From Arthonia radiata (taxonomy: Eukaryota > Ascomycota > Arthoniomycetes > Arthoniales > Arthoniaceae), in NCBI GenBank assembly GCA_002989075.1, contig PSQN01000015.1:682001-746000 (forward strand): a DNA stretch of 64,000 nt, in the 5' to 3' direction. The position numbers were made by a program, and so were the translations under genes. The number at the start of each line of letters is the position of its first letter. Within the stretch, counting starts at the first letter, position 1. This document shows positions 61,235 through 64,000 of this stretch, piece after piece. The notes under the pieces were generated by a model that was not told the DNA's origin, ran no database searches, and saw only the letters and a program-made list of their open reading frames with translations.

Positions 61235-62630
61235 CTATTTCCACAGCACGCGCTGACTCTCTAGATCCCGTGGCCTTTTCGCCTCCTCGACCACGCTCAC
61301 GCTCTGCTTCATCTCAATCTCCTCCACATGCCCCTCCTCATCTGGCAATCTGCTGAAAGGATGTTGCGGGCTTTTCAGCCGATCTCGCGAGCCCTCGGAG
61401 GCATCTTTGGCGCCAACAAGCGCGTCACGGCTTCTCCCGCTGCGGCTTTGGCTACCCCTTGACCACGATAGCCCCCTCCGTCGTGACGACTTCCCAGAAT
61501 TACTGCCAAGTGTGGTTGCACCTTTCATTTTCCGTCCCCACAGCTGCACCAGTGGCCAAAGTGGTGGAATAGCAGAGGCAATGAGAATGCTCCAGAGTTC
61601 TGCGCTTGCCCAGAAGTACAGCTGCCAGATGTAATACGTGTTGTCACGAGTGTGTCGTGTGGTCGCTGGTACGGCTTTGAGATTGTAGGTCCGGATGACA
61701 GCGCAGACACAGGAGAAGATGCCAACGCCCATGAGACTTGCGACGAGGAGTTTGATGCGCAGATTCATCTGCAGACGGTAGACAAGGAAGGAGGGGTAGA
61801 GCGCAAGGCAGAGGTCTGTCAGTGCGCCCCAGCAACCGGAGAAGATGGCCATGCCGAGGTTGGCTTGCTCGTGGGAATGTGCGCATTCTCCCCTGACGGT
61901 CGGCTGCCATAGCTTTTTGGGTGGTGAGCATTGTGTCCAGAGGACTACAACGACGATCCAGGATAGAAGACACTGGCGTTGGCGTTAGTCGAAGCATGTC
62001 AGGGTATTGCATCGGCCGCGCTCCCGCTGAGGGAGTTTGCCAAATCATGACGAGCGAGGGTAGAGAGGGAAAGAGAACAAGGGTCAAGACTACCACAGAA
62101 GTACAAAATTACTTACAGAAAACGACACGATAGATATCAGCACCCGCCTCATTACCAAATGTGTCTCGCCTTGAACATCGAGCAGGAAGAACAAGACTGA
62201 GAACCGCGCGATTGGGAAATCGGTCGAATTAACCGTGTTGAATATGTACTGAAACAAGCTGAGCTGGACAGTGTTGATGGCCTTGGGGTTCCCTATTTCA
62301 TTGAGATGATGGCCGACACCGTGAAGCATCTGGCGTGTCACGATGCTCGCTGCTACAATCCCCCAAAGCTGCCGACAAGTCAGCCTTTGATGCGCCCCCC
62401 ATCCGATCCTTGAATTTCCTTGACAGCCTCGACAGAGGCGGAGAGGGTGTACTCACGTAGGCAATATAGGCCAGAATAAGCGACACGAGGCCCCCTTGGC
62501 GCACGATGCGGAGCCGCACATACGTGCGCATGCCTAGTAAGAGGGTATAGACGCCTATCAGACTCCATACGAACTTCAGAACAACCGGCCCTTTATCGCC
62601 GTACACGTTTTTGGGCCCAGGAGAGCTCAT
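61235..62630 (-). CDS. Seven-helix membrane protein of the fungal rhodopsin-like family
   Basis: Three exons, 62,630-62,457, 62,368-62,117 and 61,972-61,235, join in frame to 387 codons plus stop. The protein has a short N-terminus (MSSPGPKNVYGDKG) and seven hydrophobic segments: about residues 15-34, 47-68, 92-112, 128-152, 177-200, 210-230 and 248-272. A conserved region, CSPPKKLW to GEC, is followed by ALTDLCLALYPSFLVYRLQM, the signature of the large fungal family of integral membrane proteins annotated as rhodopsin-domain (related to Pth11-like receptors). A long Ser/Arg-rich cytoplasmic tail with SRSGRSRD ends RVLWK at 61,235. Start 62,630 is chosen because the in-frame ATG at 62,675 adds residues not typical of the family. 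Proteins of this family are thought to be sensors, mostly without known ligand. Not RIP-mutated. Confidence 0.85.
61973..62116 (-). other. Intron 2 of the seven-helix protein gene (144 bp)
   Basis: Donor GTAAGT, branch-like GACTAAC, acceptor GCCAG. Removing it joins VSFS to CLLSWIVVVVLW in the fourth membrane helix and keeps the frame. Confidence 0.75.
62369..62456 (-). other. Intron 1 of the seven-helix protein gene (88 bp)
   Basis: Donor GTGAGT, branch-like GCTGAC, acceptor GGCAG. Removing it joins AYIAY to LWGIVAAS within the second membrane helix. Confidence 0.85.
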
Positions 62631-64000
62631 GATGAAGTTGTTGTCACCGTGTTGCAAGTAATGACTGGCATGCAATCAGCACCACCAAAAGAGAAGGGAG
62701 CGAGCAAGAGCGCCATGAGACTATGTAAGGCCGGAGGATTGGCACGGGCTGGCCTGCTGTGGCGACCCTGGGCCAGCCGTATCGGGGCTGATCCTCATAC
62801 CATTATGATCTGGAGATGGGGTTACCTAGCGATTAGCGCTCGGCTAAAATGCTATAGCTCTTATTGTACCTGCAGGACAATAATGGTACCCGCAGATTAC
62901 TGGATTGTTTCTGCCAAAAGACCAAGCCAGTAGGCCAGATTTGCCAGGTACAAAAGGCCTGTAGCAGGCAATCTGAATCTGCAGCGCATGCCACCAGATT
63001 CACGGAGGGACTCGAGTCATGTCAGTAGCACCTTCCACCTTCCCGGGGTGTGTTGCGTCAATTACCTTGTAAGTGTTGGAAGCATACGCCACAGCACTAA
63101 CAACTGGTCTGAGGTGAGCGAGACTGCTGCGTGCGGACTAGAATTTGATCGCTCGCCCCATGAGTGTGCGAGCGCCGCCGCCAAATGTATCCCGACACCA
63201 TCACCCGCGGTAGGACGCAGAGGGCTGGATTGATGTCAAAGGAGGGCAAATAGGCGGGCCGTTCCTGCCGTGTGGAGGATGCGACGTCGAACGAGCTGGA
63301 AGCCTGGAACGTGGCCCACGCAGTGGACGCTGCCGATGGGCCCAGCCTCTTGACCTCTCGGTGCTTGCCAAGATCGGTTGCTGTCTCGCAGCATCATCGA
63401 TCCGATAAGATGCTTCGAGCGTTCACCCATGATGGGGCTCCGTTGGACAATGGTCTTGTCACGCTGCATCGCCGGCGCAGGTCATTTCGCTCATATTAAT
63501 GCAAGGTTGTTCGCTCTAAGTGCTGAACCTTCTCGCTCGGCAACCCATCCTGACATGCACAACAGGACCAACGACTTCCACCTGCTCGTTACGTACTAGT
63601 CTCACTGTATATCGTACGATTCGATAAGTGTCCGGAGTACAGATGACCAAGTCATGATGCAAGCGTCACGAAATCATTGCGTGCGAATTAGCTTTTCCCG
63701 TCCATCTTGAGAGGCATACTCCCGTGGTTTCGCAAGCTCCACGGACTGCAATGCTCAACAAGATTCCGCGCAAACCAATAATGCCGCCGCCAAGACCATG
63801 CATCGATCATTATTGCCGAACTAGAGGACGTGCGGGATGGTATTGAGTGGCCTGTGATTGCGCATGCAGGGGCGTCCAGGTCCCTCAAAAGGCCGGGATG
63901 CGCCCTGCACGTGGCTGCGCTTTTGTGCTGCTCACATTGCTCTAACCTGCCATTGGCCTGTAGCCTTGAGATCCAGAACTCTCCTGCGAGCACGGCAGCA
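62631..64000. other. Host intergenic DNA to the window edge, no supported gene
   Basis: Balanced composition with short overlapping frames on both strands (62,649-62,933 plus, 63,688-63,993 minus and others). No domain, signal peptide, tRNA or repeat was recognised. The part next to 62,630 should contain the promoter of the seven-helix protein gene, but no specific element stands out. Confidence 0.5.

Noticed and set aside
63688-63993. 101-codon minus-strand frame near the right edge
   Set aside because: No domain, signal peptide or splice support; may be chance in balanced-composition DNA.
1-64000. CRISPR arrays, bacterial operons, tRNA or rRNA genes
   Set aside because: No regularly spaced repeats, ribosome binding sites or cloverleaf-like segments were seen; the sequence is eukaryotic.

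Overview
The window is from the genome of a filamentous ascomycete (Pezizomycotina). This is inferred from three things: pervasive C-to-T / G-to-A mutation of repeats that turns Gln and Trp codons into TAA/TAG (the signature of repeat-induced point mutation, RIP), Ty3/Gypsy chromoviruses and Ty1/Copia elements of fungal type, and a host gene for a fungal rhodopsin-type seven-helix protein with short GT-AG introns. No genus can be named from sequence alone.

Positions 1 to about 58,875 are a nested, AT-rich transposon graveyard. Left to right: A1 (1-4,020, minus), a Gypsy chromovirus cut at both ends; E (about 4,024-6,181, resuming at 14,199), a 5'-truncated Copia relic, split by B1 (6,182-14,193), a complete Gypsy chromovirus with 196-bp LTRs and 5-bp target duplication AGGCT. 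A small island that escaped RIP (14,756-14,965) and a ruined SNF2-type helicase reading frame (about 16,700-18,700) follow. A Tnp2-like (CACTA/Plavaka-type) DDE transposase (20,335-22,407 and 37,436-39,305) is split by A2 (22,408-37,430; 472-bp LTRs, duplication TCTAG), which is itself split by B2 (24,542-32,408; 196-bp LTRs, duplication ACTAA). Then come a Helitron Rep-helicase (about 39,850-43,450), a minus-strand hAT-like transposase (about 43,900-45,150), and Copia element D (45,181-58,227, minus, LTRs about 507 bp), split by Gypsy chromovirus C (46,378-54,005; 672-bp LTRs, duplication GTAAG). The nesting gives an insertion order: DNA transposons and Helitron first, then A, D and E, then B and C.

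The sharp change to balanced composition at about 58,875 marks unique host DNA. It holds a predicted small secreted protein gene whose stop codon lies at the very edge of the RIP-mutated block (58,878-59,288, minus) and a three-exon seven-helix membrane protein gene (61,235-62,630, minus). I recognise no further genes in the remaining host DNA.

The most interesting signal is a reading frame antisense to the Gypsy elements, between the end of pol and the 3' LTR. In A2 and C, which differ in LTR length and sequence, it encodes the same architecture: two C-x2-C-x6-C modules (some Cys now Tyr through RIP), followed by a basic or coiled-coil tail, about 180-200 codons. Element B carries a different antisense frame (MSGFN...) in the same place in both copies. 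Translations were done by eye, so domain limits inside degraded elements are approximate.
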